A stretch of DNA of 64,000 bases from contig JAJEKB010021802.1 in NCBI GenBank assembly GCA_022393335.1, positions 603,271-667,270 on the forward strand, in the 5' to 3' direction. The DNA comes from Macrotrachela quadricornifera. Its lineage: Eukaryota; Rotifera; Eurotatoria; Philodinida; Philodinidae. Of the stretch, positions 11,638-22,547 are shown one piece after another. A model generated the notes under the pieces. The model saw only the letters and a program-made list of their open reading frames with translations, made no database searches and was not told where the DNA came from. Made by a program: the position numbers and the translations under genes. The first letter of the stretch is position 1; each line of letters opens with the position of its first letter.

Positions 11638-12054
11638 TTATTTAAAGAGAAAAAAAAGAATAATAAACATTAGATGAAGATAAAAATTACATTTGATACT
11701 ATCAGCTTTATTTGTGTTCGGGTTATTGCAGTAATCCGTATAACAGCATGTTAATTTCATATACATAGTAGGCGCCATTAACATCTGTTGGCACGTCGTA
11801 TTTCCCACTACAGTCCATGCCCATTTTTGCACTTGTGCTTGTTGTTCCTGTGATGTACAACTCTGATCATTATTAGTACAGACATATTGGTAACTTGTGC
11901 ACACGCATGTATCGTTACCACACATGCCTGACATCGTGCTTGTGTCCACTGTCGTTACAGGAATAGATGAACCTGATAGGCCAGAATAGCATATGATAGC
12001 TGAAATTTCAGAAATAATACAAACCAACAAGATGAGACAAACGAACAGCTTCAT
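11638..12054 (-). CDS. Ly6/uPAR-like GPI-anchored secreted protein, copy B
   Basis: 138 residues, single exon, paralog of the 5088-5504 gene with 16 differences. The signal peptide (MKLFVCLILLVCIISEISA), all cysteines of the mature domain, the CCYTDYCNNPN end signature and the hydrophobic GPI-type tail are conserved. Changes are mostly conservative (S/T, I/V, N/D), which suggests purifying selection on both copies rather than decay. The G-x-C-x-C-x-C arrangement in the middle is denser than in vertebrate Ly6 domains, so disulfide pairing may be lineage-specific. Ligand unknown. Confidence 0.8.
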   Translation of the reverse strand: MKLFVCLILLVCIISEISAIICYSGLSGSSIPVTTVDTSTMSGMCGNDTCVCTSYQYVCTNNDQSCTSQEQQAQVQKWAWTVVGNTTCQQMLMAPTMYMKLTCCYTDYCNNPNTNKADSIKCNFYLHLMFIILFFLFK

Positions 12055-12487
12055 GTTAATAAGAATGTATATTCAAATGAAAGAATATGCGTTCTGTTTC
12101 ACTCGTTATTATTCGAAAGTAAATATGCATATAGAAAAAATAATGCGTTCTAGTTTATATGTGTACATGCACACGAGAGTATACGCCCTTCTCTTTCTCC
12201 CCAACCATGTCCGTAAAAAAATACAATTATAATTAAGAAATGTTTTTTGCGAAGTTACCTACTGATTAAAACGCTTCAATAATTTGATTCAAATAAATAG
12301 AACGAACATAAATAATGTAAACTACTTTTTCTTGTACGTTTTGCATGTATCCAACAGGATATATAGAGCATCAATATCGAAAATAAAAAGAATAATATAA
12401 TTATAAACATATTGAAATCGAGTGACAAATAATGAATTTTGAATGTACTGTATTTATTCTCAACATTTCGAATATCTAAAGGCTTAT

Positions 12488-13611
12488 TTTCAATATGTAG
12501 AATTTTCAAATTAGCACGATTAATTATCTCAGTCTTTGCTAAGCTCTCAACAGAAAACTTTTGAGATAAGCAAAACAATTTTTACAAAAGTCAATGAGAA
12601 ATTAGAAAAGAGAACAAAAACAAATCTTAGTCACTCTGCTCTTTTCGAAGTTACCTTTTTCTTTTCTCTCTCACATGTTGTCCTTCTCACTCATTAAATC
12701 TTTGTCTTACAACAAGTAAACATTTTCATTCGTCATGATTACGAGTGGAAAACTGTCAACAGATAGAACAACAATAACACAATTACGAAAATCAATAACA
12801 AATGAAAACATAACAGTTGTAACTGACGCGTTAAGATCGAAAAATCGGAGTTTTTTTTACGATACTATCAGTAAAATCAGTATTAGCCAGTATTGACCAT
12901 CAACGAATTAAAATCGATGCTTTTTCATCCAGAATAATAATCTTTTTTTTGATTAAGATATAATTCCTTTTACAGATGTTGATATATTACTGTTTGAAGA
13001 AATTTTCAATTGTTGATCATATGGTTAAAGGATAAAAAGACTTGACCCAAATTTTAGTGAATTCAGATTGAGACAGATACATTATAGTTTTAAAAAATTC
13101 ATTGCCATTTTATACCTGTATAATTGTATTATGACTGAGATAGTATAACAACCAAGTGAGCAAGAAGGATCGGATCACTCGACTTACTTTTCGCGAATTT
13201 ATCTTCCATTAATTAGTAGGGTGAAAAAACTAGCATGGATAAGATTCTCATTGTGACTATTAATGTATTCATTAGAAAAAATACGAATAGATTTTTTAAA
13301 TGAAGCATTCATTATTAAGGGAGTAACTGATTAAATTTTTAATAAATGAATGAGTATTACTCATTAGTTCTAAGATAGAACACTCGCCAAAATGTTAATA
13401 TTCGGAAAAATATATATATATAGGGATATATACAGCTCTTTTTCTTAGACTACTTTGAAAATGCCAGCTGAAATAGTTACTTCAAACCGTAGGGAAAAGA
13501 TAAAAAGCAGAGAAACAGTTTTGCAGTTGAAAAATGAATTTATTAACTTATAGAAGAGATCCTAGTTGACAAAAAAATACGTCATGAAAGTTTTTCAAAA
13601 GTTTATTTTGA
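12488..13611. other. Intergenic, no gene recognised
   Basis: AT-rich, with a TA microsatellite at about 13410-13430 and short shadow frames. Nothing else could be supported. Confidence 0.5.
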
Positions 13612-15987
13612 CTATTTAGACAATGTTGACAGTTTAATATTAAATTCGAAGGCTATCCATACGTCAAATGATTGATTCGACGCAGAAACATGACGATATC
13701 TACGTGGCCAGGTCTCTGCTAGAGAAGCTGTTGTCATGGTAGCATTAACACTTCTCTTGAGTACATTCTTAGTAGGAGAGATTATGTTATGTTTCTGATC
13801 CGTTAGTTCATCAGTGCTAGCCTGCCATTTATGCCAAGGATATACAACAGTACCATCTGTTCGTAAAAGTGGTTCTTTTTGTGCGTCGATATCCCATAGA
13901 GGACCATGTTCATAAAAAGATGGCACTTCTAATTTAACGAATTCTGAATCCGATGTAATGAGTGGATCATAAGGTTCGTTGGAACTTTTAAGATAATGCA
14001 TACCACTTTTTCCATTTCCATTTATAATACATGCATGGACTTCACAAAAACGATCCGTAGAATGATTATGTACACCTGTATTTGTACCTTTTCCAGCAGC
14101 CCACAATTGAATATGGCAAAGATGTTCTTCATTATCATCAAATTTAATATCAAAACCTTTCATATTATAAAACTCAAGACCTTTGAATATCTCTCTTCCC
14201 CATTCAAGTTCATCAACTTTAGTAAATTTGAAATCAAGTTCACGAGTTTCGACAGGACACTGTTCTGGTAATGAATTTTCCAGCATTATTTTATGAATGT
14301 CATCGAATTGAGGTATATCATTCATGTCTTCAGGCATTTGTAATACAATAAAAAGCGCACCTTCATTTCCAGTTTTTATTCTATTATCATCACTATGTAT
14401 TTCAAGAGAGCAAACACTTTTTGGTTCACAAAGAAATGTACGTGAATGATGTTTGGATTGAGGTAATTCTGTAGAAGAATCCGTCCAAATTATCATTCCT
14501 GAAAGAACCTTGATATAGGTATTTTTGCCTACTTGACGCGAACTAAAGGGTGGTAATACTTCTAACGATAAAGTTATACCTCCTACCATTAAAAATGGCA
14601 ATGTTTCATATTTTAATACTTTGTTCAGTCTTGGAACTGTGAATAAAAGTTCATCATTTTGCTTTGTCACCTGTAATTTTTGTCTATTTTGTGAATTCTT
14701 ATTAATGAATCTATTATAGAAGACATTAATTGAAGCATTTTGTGCCGTGTAATAGCCAGGAACATAATAGCCAATAGTTGCAAAATCAAGAAGACCATCA
14801 TTATCAAAATCTGCAACAGCAATTCTAGCAGCGGAATCATCGCTCACTTTCCATTTGGCAAATAAACCACGAGAGAAATCAATAGATTTATAAAAGTAGA
14901 CACCCTCAGTTGGAGGTGGTCCACGAAGTGCAACTAAGAACTCATCATTTCCATCTTTATCAAAGTCAGCACAGACCACATAATGACTTGGTCCTTCACC
15001 ATTTTGATCAGGTTGCCCATAAATATCCAGAATATGTCTTTGCCATTGAATTTCTTTCAATAAATTGTTGGTAGATTTGATGTAGACAGAAACAATATTG
15101 CCATGAAAGGGTTCCAGTGCGGCAATATAAGCAAAATTATCATTTTCTATTTTTCCAATATCTACACCACCACTACCATAGTAGTTTGTCTGCTGTTTTT
15201 CTCCTTGTTCACCATCTGCAATTTTTTCAATTATCCATCGCTGCGAGTTTTCATTATAATAAAGCCAATTAAGACCTTCGCGTGATGCAATAAGAAGATG
15301 ATCCAATGAATGAACATGAAATTTTTTAGCATCATGAATTAAATGAAAAAATTCTTCATCAATTACTTCATGGTGCCATGCTGTAGCATTTAACACATCA
15401 TCAGGCTGTCGGAATAACAAAACAGGTACTGGTACATCAAATGGTCCATTTACGACAGGCAGACCTATAATCTCCCAACGTTTAGTTTGCGTGAAATGAC
15501 CAATTTTAAGTCTGTGCATTGTAGGTGATCTTCCAATATAATGTTGTTTCCAGGATTCTGTGCTATTTTTGTGTCCCGGATTTTCTAACCATATGATATG
15601 TCCTCCATCAAGATTGAAGTCTATTATTGTATTGCCATAGTCAAAACAAATAATAATATCGTTAAATCCATTGCCTGTAATATCAGCTTGATCCATAGCT
15701 ATAGGCGTCAATAATTTTTGGATATGAATCGGCTCAATTTTTTCTGAAGTTGTATATGGATTTGGATGAAATTTAATTTCTCCCTCAACAAGTCCATAGG
15801 TTATAAGTCCAATAGGAGTCTGATCATTAAGTTGAAAAGCTTCAATCCAATATCCATCTTTAATGTGTTGTTCAACCACTTGTTTCTCAAACGATGGACT
15901 ATAACTTTCGTAATCATAGTGTTGAGATGAAATACACAATAGACACAGGAGCATAACAAAATATAAGGCATAATATTTTACATACAT
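13612..15987 (-). CDS. Secreted aldos-2-ulose dehydratase-like protein (beta-propeller + two cupins)
   Basis: An uninterrupted 791-residue frame. Residues 1-21 form a signal peptide. Residues ~40-435 carry FG-GAP/VCBS-type propeller repeats with calcium-loop-like motifs (ITGNGFNDI, DFDKDGNDEF, DFDNDGLLDF). Residues ~450-560 look like a first cupin and ~590-750 a second one with the metal motif H640-x-H642-x6-E649-x-H651 and a later G.MHYL strand. This order matches fungal aldos-2-ulose dehydratase/isomerase (AUDH), a metal-dependent enzyme of the anhydrofructose pathway that acts on glucosone and 1,5-anhydrofructose; the fungal enzyme is about 900 residues. Fungi and bacteria are the known hosts, so horizontal transfer is likely. 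Function is inferred from architecture; substrate unproven. The C-terminus is shorter than in the fungal enzyme. Confidence 0.7.
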   Translation of the reverse strand: MYVKYYALYFVMLLCLLCISSQHYDYESYSPSFEKQVVEQHIKDGYWIEAFQLNDQTPIGLITYGLVEGEIKFHPNPYTTSEKIEPIHIQKLLTPIAMDQADITGNGFNDIIICFDYGNTIIDFNLDGGHIIWLENPGHKNSTESWKQHYIGRSPTMHRLKIGHFTQTKRWEIIGLPVVNGPFDVPVPVLLFRQPDDVLNATAWHHEVIDEEFFHLIHDAKKFHVHSLDHLLIASREGLNWLYYNENSQRWIIEKIADGEQGEKQQTNYYGSGGVDIGKIENDNFAYIAALEPFHGNIVSVYIKSTNNLLKEIQWQRHILDIYGQPDQNGEGPSHYVVCADFDKDGNDEFLVALRGPPPTEGVYFYKSIDFSRGLFAKWKVSDDSAARIAVADFDNDGLLDFATIGYYVPGYYTAQNASINVFYNRFINKNSQNRQKLQVTKQNDELLFTVPRLNKVLKYETLPFLMVGGITLSLEVLPPFSSRQVGKNTYIKVLSGMIIWTDSSTELPQSKHHSRTFLCEPKSVCSLEIHSDDNRIKTGNEGALFIVLQMPEDMNDIPQFDDIHKIMLENSLPEQCPVETRELDFKFTKVDELEWGREIFKGLEFYNMKGFDIKFDDNEEHLCHIQLWAAGKGTNTGVHNHSTDRFCEVHACIINGNGKSGMHYLKSSNEPYDPLITSDSEFVKLEVPSFYEHGPLWDIDAQKEPLLRTDGTVVYPWHKWQASTDELTDQKHNIISPTKNVLKRSVNATMTTASLAETWPRRYRHVSASNQSFDVWIAFEFNIKLSTLSK

Positions 15988-17648
15988 TTATGCTTAAAAA
16001 TGAAATGTAATAAAATAGAGCAAGATAATACTCACAAACGAAGTGAATAAAATATAATTTTTTCTACCAAATATTTTTGGACAAACTATATATTTATAGG
16101 ATTGAAACGAAATGTAGACGTCAGTAATCTTTTTCTTCCTTTTCTTCATTTCTCTCGATAATAACTACATACTTAAGGATTAACCTGTCGTGTGCAATGT
16201 GTCATTTGTCTCAACTGTTGATATTACTTCCTTCGTTAGTCAAATGCAGAGTACTACCGTGTCTACTTGCTATCAGGGACAAACCCTCATAGTGAATTTC
16301 ATATTATGCATAAGCAGAATACGAAAGTAACAAAATAATTATTATAGACAATCATTTTAGCAGTATATTGGAAACGAAATATGTATATGTATAAAGTGAG
16401 ATTTGTCTTATATAATGTCAAACTACGCGAAGAACGGTGAATTGAACTGATCTAGAAAGATTACTTTTGTTCAATTCTGTAGTGTGTATTATTGCGTTTG
16501 CTGATAGAACAATAGATGTAATTTTTCTTTATATTTAAGAAATCTGCTAAAAAATATCAAACTTTTTCATCAAGTCGCATATATTGACATATGACTAGAT
16601 TTCAATATTTTCATATCGATATTTTTTGTTTTAATTGTAATATATAGAAGAAAATTTTGTATATATAAAGTTGACGGATTCTTGAAGGGAATCCATCTGT
16701 GTTATTTTTTCATCAAAGTTTCTGTTATTTCCACTACTCGAAAAATCGTGTTTAAAGACAGCCAGTCTCAGTAATATGTTTTATGCGGTACATGACATAA
16801 TAAATGTCATTTTTTCAACAATTTATTTAGATCACTTTTTGATTAAATGAAATAACAGATGGATTATTGATTCGTCCTATTAGTTTATTTTTATAAAGCG
16901 TCTTGTAACTAGAATCAATATAATAATTTGTCTCTCACAGGCACTTCATCTAGATAATGATTCAATTCTGATGAAGTCAATAGGGATTGTATTCTCAATA
17001 ATTTTAAATTATTAATCATATTGTAGATACGAATGAGTTGAATCACTTTTCGTGATACATGAAATATTTTATCTTCTAGCATATATACATATGTTAACGG
17101 AAATCACTAATTGGAAAATGAAAATGCATGAATAAATGTACTCAAATTGGCTTGAATCAATCAGCCAGTAAGTCAATTTGTCCCTAGTAACGCGTTATTC
17201 GGGAAGTAATGTATATTTGACTAAGGATAGAAATAATTTCAATAGTGATGATAAATGATCTATTGCACATAAAAGGTTAATCCTTGTACAAATAAAAAAC
17301 AGACTGTCATATCTTATTGCTGGCTACACCCTACTTGTATTGTTCTTTGCTCGAAGAAAGTACATGATTATTGATTTTGTTGAATGTTACCTATATAAGG
17401 TGATATTTTTCCGTTTTGTGTATCATTCGATTACGGTATTCACTTCAGTTTGGAAGTAGCAGAGTAAGTGTTGCAGTACATAGTTATTGTTTGGAAAATA
17501 AAGATTATCACTCATTATTTATTGGAGTATATTACACTGAAAAAAATTACGAATTCCTCACAATTGATTATAGTTAAATTCATATAAATAGAAAGTTCGT
17601 TTATTCAATCGTCATTTGATAAAATATTTATACAACTGAAATACAACA
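15988..17648. promoter_or_regulatory. Shared upstream region of two divergent genes
   Basis: A 1.66-kb AT-rich interval separates the AUDH-like gene (-) from the glycosyltransferase (+). TATA-like strings occur (tatatttatagg at about 16088; ctatataaggtg at about 17392), but none can be assigned firmly. There is no coding exon or clear repeat. Confidence 0.35.
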
Positions 17649-19538
17649 ATGACAGTAAATCCAAAACAATATTTGCGATTTTTTAGTCATCCATCTCATT
17701 TGAACTATGGCTATATTAGTGAAGAAAGTGAGAAAAGTAAGACACCGTCACCACAAATGAAACATCTTCATGTATCAAGTGAACGCGATGAACAATTAAA
17801 CAAGAATTATTTTCATCAACAGTCGTCAGAAAATAAGCAGAAAATTGATTTCTCAAAAATAGAAGGGCAACATGTGAATGACATATTACAAGTACCAATA
17901 TTTACTCCTTTCACACCGGTACTAGAAGATAAATTAATGAAGGATAACAACAATAATACAATAATTTCGCCTGCATCACCAAACACAATTATTGAAATGG
18001 GTGTAACCTCTCATCGTGATATGAAATCAGGTAGTCAACGATTTCGTTGGAATCTTATATTCAATATTCTAGTTTGGTTGATTGTGCCACTTCCATTTTG
18101 GATACCATTTGTCTCCAATCGACTTGCATACTATCTATTACCATCTGTGCAAGGAATATTTGTTTTAATATGGACAGGTAAGCGTAGAATTTCTTTTAAT
18201 TTTTTGTATAATTTATTTTTGACATTATTTTGTTCTTTTATAGTTATTGCAATATTAGCTCTGAAAAATGCGATTATTTTGTATATGAATCGTTTTCGTA
18301 ATTTTGCTGAAGATTATGCTAGTTATGAGAAAAATCCTATTCATCATATTGTTGCTATTAGTTGTTACAAGGAACCATTATCATTGATTTCAAAAAGTAT
18401 TCAAACACTAGCTGATCAAACAGAAGTACAACGAATAACAATGGTTGTCTCATTTGAAGCACGAACACCAGATAGAGAATTCAAAATTCAATCATTAGAA
18501 GAACAATTTAAGAATTGTGGATTCGAACGATTAATATTTACAATTCATCCATATGGTTTACCTAATGAAATACCAGGAAAATGTTCAAATGCAAATTATG
18601 GTCTTCGTATGGCCATAAAAGAAATGTCAATTGCTGATGATGATACAGACAACATCCTAATAACAACATGTGATGCTGATTCTAAATTTCCACCTCAATA
18701 TATTGCTGCATTAACATCTAAATACTTGAAAGAGAATCGACCATCATTGACAACAATATATCAATCACCCTTATTTTATAATTGGAAATTAGATGGTCTA
18801 TCATTTGTTACTCGTGTTACAGGTTTATTGAGAAGCTTTTTGATGTTAGGTGCATTGATTCCATTCAATATCAATACCATGAGTATTTTCTCATTCTCAT
18901 TAACTTTAGCAAAAAAGGGAAATTTTATTCATCCTGCCTATCAAATGGATGATATAATTTGTCTTATTCGATGGATGGGAGTTACACAACAAAGATTAAA
19001 AATATCAATGATACCCGTACCGGTATTGAGTGGACCCACATCTGGAGAAACAATTGAAATAGAAATCATAGAATGGGCAAGACAAGCTCGTCGTTGGACA
19101 ATTGGAGCAGCTGAAGTATTTCATTATTTTATTATTAAATCAAAACGCATGCCAGGAACGGCTGCATGTTTTTGGGGAATTGTCTTTGTTATTTATTATG
19201 GTATTATATTATGTACTGGTGGTTTGTATGGTTTAACATCAATGTTATCAATGTTTTTCATTGTCAAAGATATTCCAATAGTTGTTACATATATTATGTA
19301 CGGTTTACTAGCTATGCAAATGTTAACATTTTCAATTGCATTCATCATCGATATATTTATTCCTAAATTATTGAATGTTGATGAATGTATTTTTATTTTA
19401 CGAAATTTCTTTCATTTTATAACAACACCATTTGTTCTCATAGCCTATTCCTTTGTAGAATTTTATGCATTACATGAAGTTCTTATTTATGGGAAGAAAG
19501 TATGTAAACATGGTGCATCTGCCAAAGTTGTTCTTTAA
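17649..19538 (+). CDS. Membrane glycosyltransferase family 2 (processive, chitin/hyaluronan-synthase-like)
   Basis: 629 residues, intronless. Residues 1-130 are a polar cytosolic N-terminus. Membrane segments follow at ~134-155, ~157-175 and ~178-203. The GT-A catalytic domain spans ~220-490, with 'HHIVAISCYKEP' at its start, a DAD metal/nucleotide-binding motif at 342-344, a 'YQMDD' acceptor-region motif and the Q479-ARRW483 (QxxRW) motif that marks processive beta-glycan synthases. Three or more C-terminal membrane segments follow (~505-535, 550-580, 595-615). It should use a UDP-sugar at the cytosolic face and extrude a polymer; which sugar cannot be told. It is much shorter than animal chitin synthases and closer in size to hyaluronan- or cellulose-synthase-like enzymes of microbes and fungi, so a foreign origin is possible but unproven. 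Confidence 0.75.
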   Translation: MTVNPKQYLRFFSHPSHLNYGYISEESEKSKTPSPQMKHLHVSSERDEQLNKNYFHQQSSENKQKIDFSKIEGQHVNDILQVPIFTPFTPVLEDKLMKDNNNNTIISPASPNTIIEMGVTSHRDMKSGSQRFRWNLIFNILVWLIVPLPFWIPFVSNRLAYYLLPSVQGIFVLIWTGKRRISFNFLYNLFLTLFCSFIVIAILALKNAIILYMNRFRNFAEDYASYEKNPIHHIVAISCYKEPLSLISKSIQTLADQTEVQRITMVVSFEARTPDREFKIQSLEEQFKNCGFERLIFTIHPYGLPNEIPGKCSNANYGLRMAIKEMSIADDDTDNILITTCDADSKFPPQYIAALTSKYLKENRPSLTTIYQSPLFYNWKLDGLSFVTRVTGLLRSFLMLGALIPFNINTMSIFSFSLTLAKKGNFIHPAYQMDDIICLIRWMGVTQQRLKISMIPVPVLSGPTSGETIEIEIIEWARQARRWTIGAAEVFHYFIIKSKRMPGTAACFWGIVFVIYYGIILCTGGLYGLTSMLSMFFIVKDIPIVVTYIMYGLLAMQMLTFSIAFIIDIFIPKLLNVDECIFILRNFFHFITTPFVLIAYSFVEFYALHEVLIYGKKVCKHGASAKVVL

Positions 19539-20117
19539 GAACTATTGCACTATGAATGAATAAATACCGTAAATGAATCTTTTATAATTTTTTATCCAGT
19601 AATTTATTTTTTTTTAACGTATATTAATTGTTCACTAACAGTATATACATGTTTAAAGGATCTTATTCAAATATTTTTCTGATAAAGATGTACATTCAAT
19701 TTGAAATAAATATCCTTCCTGAGCACGAATTTTACTATTCGAAAACTTGAAGCAGACAATAGCCTAATGAAGATATTCATACACAAGTACTCATATGTAA
19801 TTTTTTTGTACTCGACTAGCTCATATAAAACACTGATGAAAATATAAAGCACATATAACAAGAGGGAAAAAGCATGACTTCAGTACTTCGAAGTACGAGT
19901 GAAGTACGGTGAAGTATTGAAGTCGCGCCTTTTCCTCCTTGACATACAATGAGAATACGAATAAAACAATCAATAACAAAGCTATAAGTATGACTTTTAT
20001 TTTTATAGTAAAAATGAAGACATATCTAGTATTCCTATCTACAACGTTGATGATTTTTCTTCTTAATATCTAATAAAGTAAGGGTACAATTAAATACAGA
20101 ATAGCCTTAAAATCATG
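19539..20117. other. Intergenic with a short palindrome
   Basis: Downstream of the glycosyltransferase. At 19876-19924 there is a 49-bp imperfect palindrome built from GAAGTA/TACTTC units that begins gacttcagtacttcg and ends gaagtattgaagtc. No coding signal. Confidence 0.5.
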
Positions 20118-20310
20118 TTAGCGAGAAACAAATGAATATATCGGTTACAGTTCGAGCAAACGGACTAATTTTCTTTACCCATAAAACGAACATATTCACA
20201 CTCCATGTCAACAAAGATAAAGCTAGAGAAAACGTTTTTAAGAATCACTATTTATTTCAAAAAAAGAAACTTCTCCCGGCATTAATATATTTTTCAAATC
20301 TAAATCGTTT
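20118..20310 (+). repeat. Single module of the 6.1/22-kb foldback family
   Basis: The stretch containing 'acagttcgagcaaacggact', 'acccataaaacgaacatattcacactcca' and 'acaaagataaagctagagaaaac' matches the central module of the 21.6-22.5 kb foldback (22011-22200). It is a solitary copy without an inverted partner. Confidence 0.65.
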
Positions 20311-21611
20311 CTTCCTCTAGATATAACCTAATGTCATCTTTGTATTTTTAATCGAATCTTGATTGTAGGTATTCGATGAAAAATACAACTTGACAGCTTA
20401 TGAAATTTTCATCACATACCAATTAAGTTTAGTCATTATTATTTTTAAGAGTTATATAGCATCAGAACACCAGCACCTTCTCGTATTAGAAAGTTATTTC
20501 GAATGATTGATCCACAAACTTATAGAATCAATTGGTTTAAATTCATCAAAAAACTATCAACTTGAGCGAAAAGGATGTAATAAGATTATATCTTTCTTTC
20601 ATCCATTTATCTCTTATTTATGTGATATAATTTGATAAAACTAAAAGACTGATCCTCTAATGCATAATTTCATAACAATACATTTGTGCTCTACTATCGA
20701 TCACTTTGATCCTTTGACCAACGACTTTTTGACGGTTAAGTTTATTCTGGAAGTGAGAAATAGTAATAACCTGCTTCAAAATTCTTTCTTGAAGAACTAG
20801 ATAAATATTGTTATTTAATATTGAATAATCATAAACGAATTCTTTCTATACAATATCACCACTATTCTAATCAGAATCATTGATCTTAGTTCATTATAAT
20901 ACTTTAGTTGAACATAAAATAGTTGGACATATGTCCCATCACTTGTCAAAATGATTCTATATTTTCACTACTATGAGTATAAATATATGCAACAATAAAA
21001 GACTCACATTAATAAATATTTCTTATTCTTGACACAATTTTCTATGATCTTGTTATCTCCATGCAATAAACTGCTCATCATTTCCTCGGATTGAAAGAAC
21101 ACAATTAGAAAAGCGTCGTTGGTTGACTTATTCATTAAAACAAATAATTTACTTTTTGTTTAGCTTCAATTCATCAGAAGATGAATAGTAAGAAATACTT
21201 TTAAATATTTCTACCTATTTTAAGTTTAGATTCGTCATCATCACCAAAAAGTGAGTATTGATGAATGTCAGAGCGAGTAAATTTTTTCCAGAATATTTCG
21301 TTGGGATTGATGAAGTTGGACGAGATTTGGAAACTCTTAAAGACTTTTAAATAGCAATAAAATGGGAAATCATCTAAGAATTTCTAAGGGTAGCTCTTTT
21401 TAGAGTGTTCACAATGATTGTTCCATCGTTTCATTTCTACATTGTCATTATTATTCTATCCGTCTGTACTGTTATTCAGACATAAAAGAATTCATATTCT
21501 ATTCTCATCTTATATTACGTTCTGCTGCTTAAAACTATATTTCTTTAAGCCTTTCAACATTTTTCTTTTCTTCATATATCGATATAACTATCATAGTTAT
21601 TGTAATTATCA
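20311..21611. other. Intergenic, no gene recognised
   Basis: AT-rich DNA with short shadow frames. No repeat boundaries or exons were recognised. Confidence 0.5.
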
Positions 21612-22547
21612 AATTACTGACGAGGAAACTACTCCAACCGATTCCGAGCCTTGGGCCTCATCTTTTGACTACAGGTAGACCTCGATGAGACTATAAGAAA
21701 ACTCTAGTAAGCGTTCGTTTCCATGGCTCTCTCTTCCTGAGATATAGTCAAAACTATGTTATAAAAACAGGAAGTTTTCTTATCCCCATAGTTCTAGATT
21801 ATTCTACAGGGTGTCTAAAAAGTCACTTACCAAAAAAAATTTGAATATCTTCCTTATGGCTCGAGCAAACGAGCTGATTTTTTTATCAATAATAGAAGCG
21901 TGTTCAAGCTTCAGGCTCGTAAAGACATGTCTAGAGAGACTCTTTGTTAAGTATCATTATTGGTTTGAAGGAAAAAGTTTTTACTTTTTCACAGATACGA
22001 ACAAGGTGAGCGAAAAGTCACCTTACCAAGAAAAAATTGAATATTTCTGCTACAGCTCAACCAAACAAACTGATATTTTTACCCATAATAGCGGTATGTT
22101 CACACTTTAAATCCATACGGACAAAGTTAGAGAAAACCTTTGTTAAGTACCACGAATGACCTCAACAAAAAATGTTTACTTTTTTAACAGATAAGAAAAA
22201 AACCAATATACTTAAGAAAGAATGTCTCTAGACATGTCTTTACGAGCCTGAAGCTTGAACATGCTTCTATTATTGATAAAAAAATCAGCTCGTTTGCTCG
22301 AGCCATAAGGAAGATATTCAAATTTTTTTTGGTAAGTGACTTTTCAGATACCCTGTAGAATAATCTAGAACTATGGGGATAAGAAAACTTCCTGTTTTTA
22401 TAACATAGTTTTGACTATATCTCAGGAAGAGAGAGCCATAGGAACGAACGCTTCTAGAGTTTTCTTAGTCTCATCGAGGCCTAACTGTAGTCAAAAGATG
22501 AAGCCGAAAGCTCGGAATCGGTTGAAGTAGTTCCCTCGTAAGTAATT
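21612..22547. repeat. Foldback element with inner three-module repeat
   Basis: Inverted arms 21612-21950 and about 22210-22547 are highly similar (for example 'aggaagttttcttatccccatag' against its reverse complement). The termini read AATTACT(G/T)ACGAGG(G)AACTAC. The outer ~150 bp are related to the outer arms of the 39.2-40.3 kb foldback: the ctcca/tt-cgatt stretch, 'catcttttgac' and 'aggcctcgatgag' recur. The inner part consists of the module seen at 6.1 and 20.1 kb, with a third copy in the spacer (22011-22200) in left-arm orientation. Open frames inside it are shadows. Confidence 0.85.

Larger units (their letters stand above)
10950..12487. repeat. Segmental duplication, copy B (with Ly6-like gene)
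   Basis: Diverged copy of 4731-5967 in the same orientation. Homology resumes after an insertion at about 11045-11400 and runs through 'tttattctcaacatttcgaa.atctaaa.gcttatt' at about 12460-12487. The gene is the best conserved part and the flanks carry more substitutions and indels. Confidence 0.85.

Noticed and set aside
13996..14271. Plus-strand frame of 91 codons within the AUDH-like gene
   Set aside because: Shadow of the minus-strand coding sequence; no domain and no independent start context.
21811..22110. 99-codon plus-strand frame in the 21.6-kb foldback, similar to frames at 5921-6208 and 20132-20320
   Set aside because: The similarity reflects the shared non-coding module; frames are broken in other copies and their inverted partners do not preserve them.
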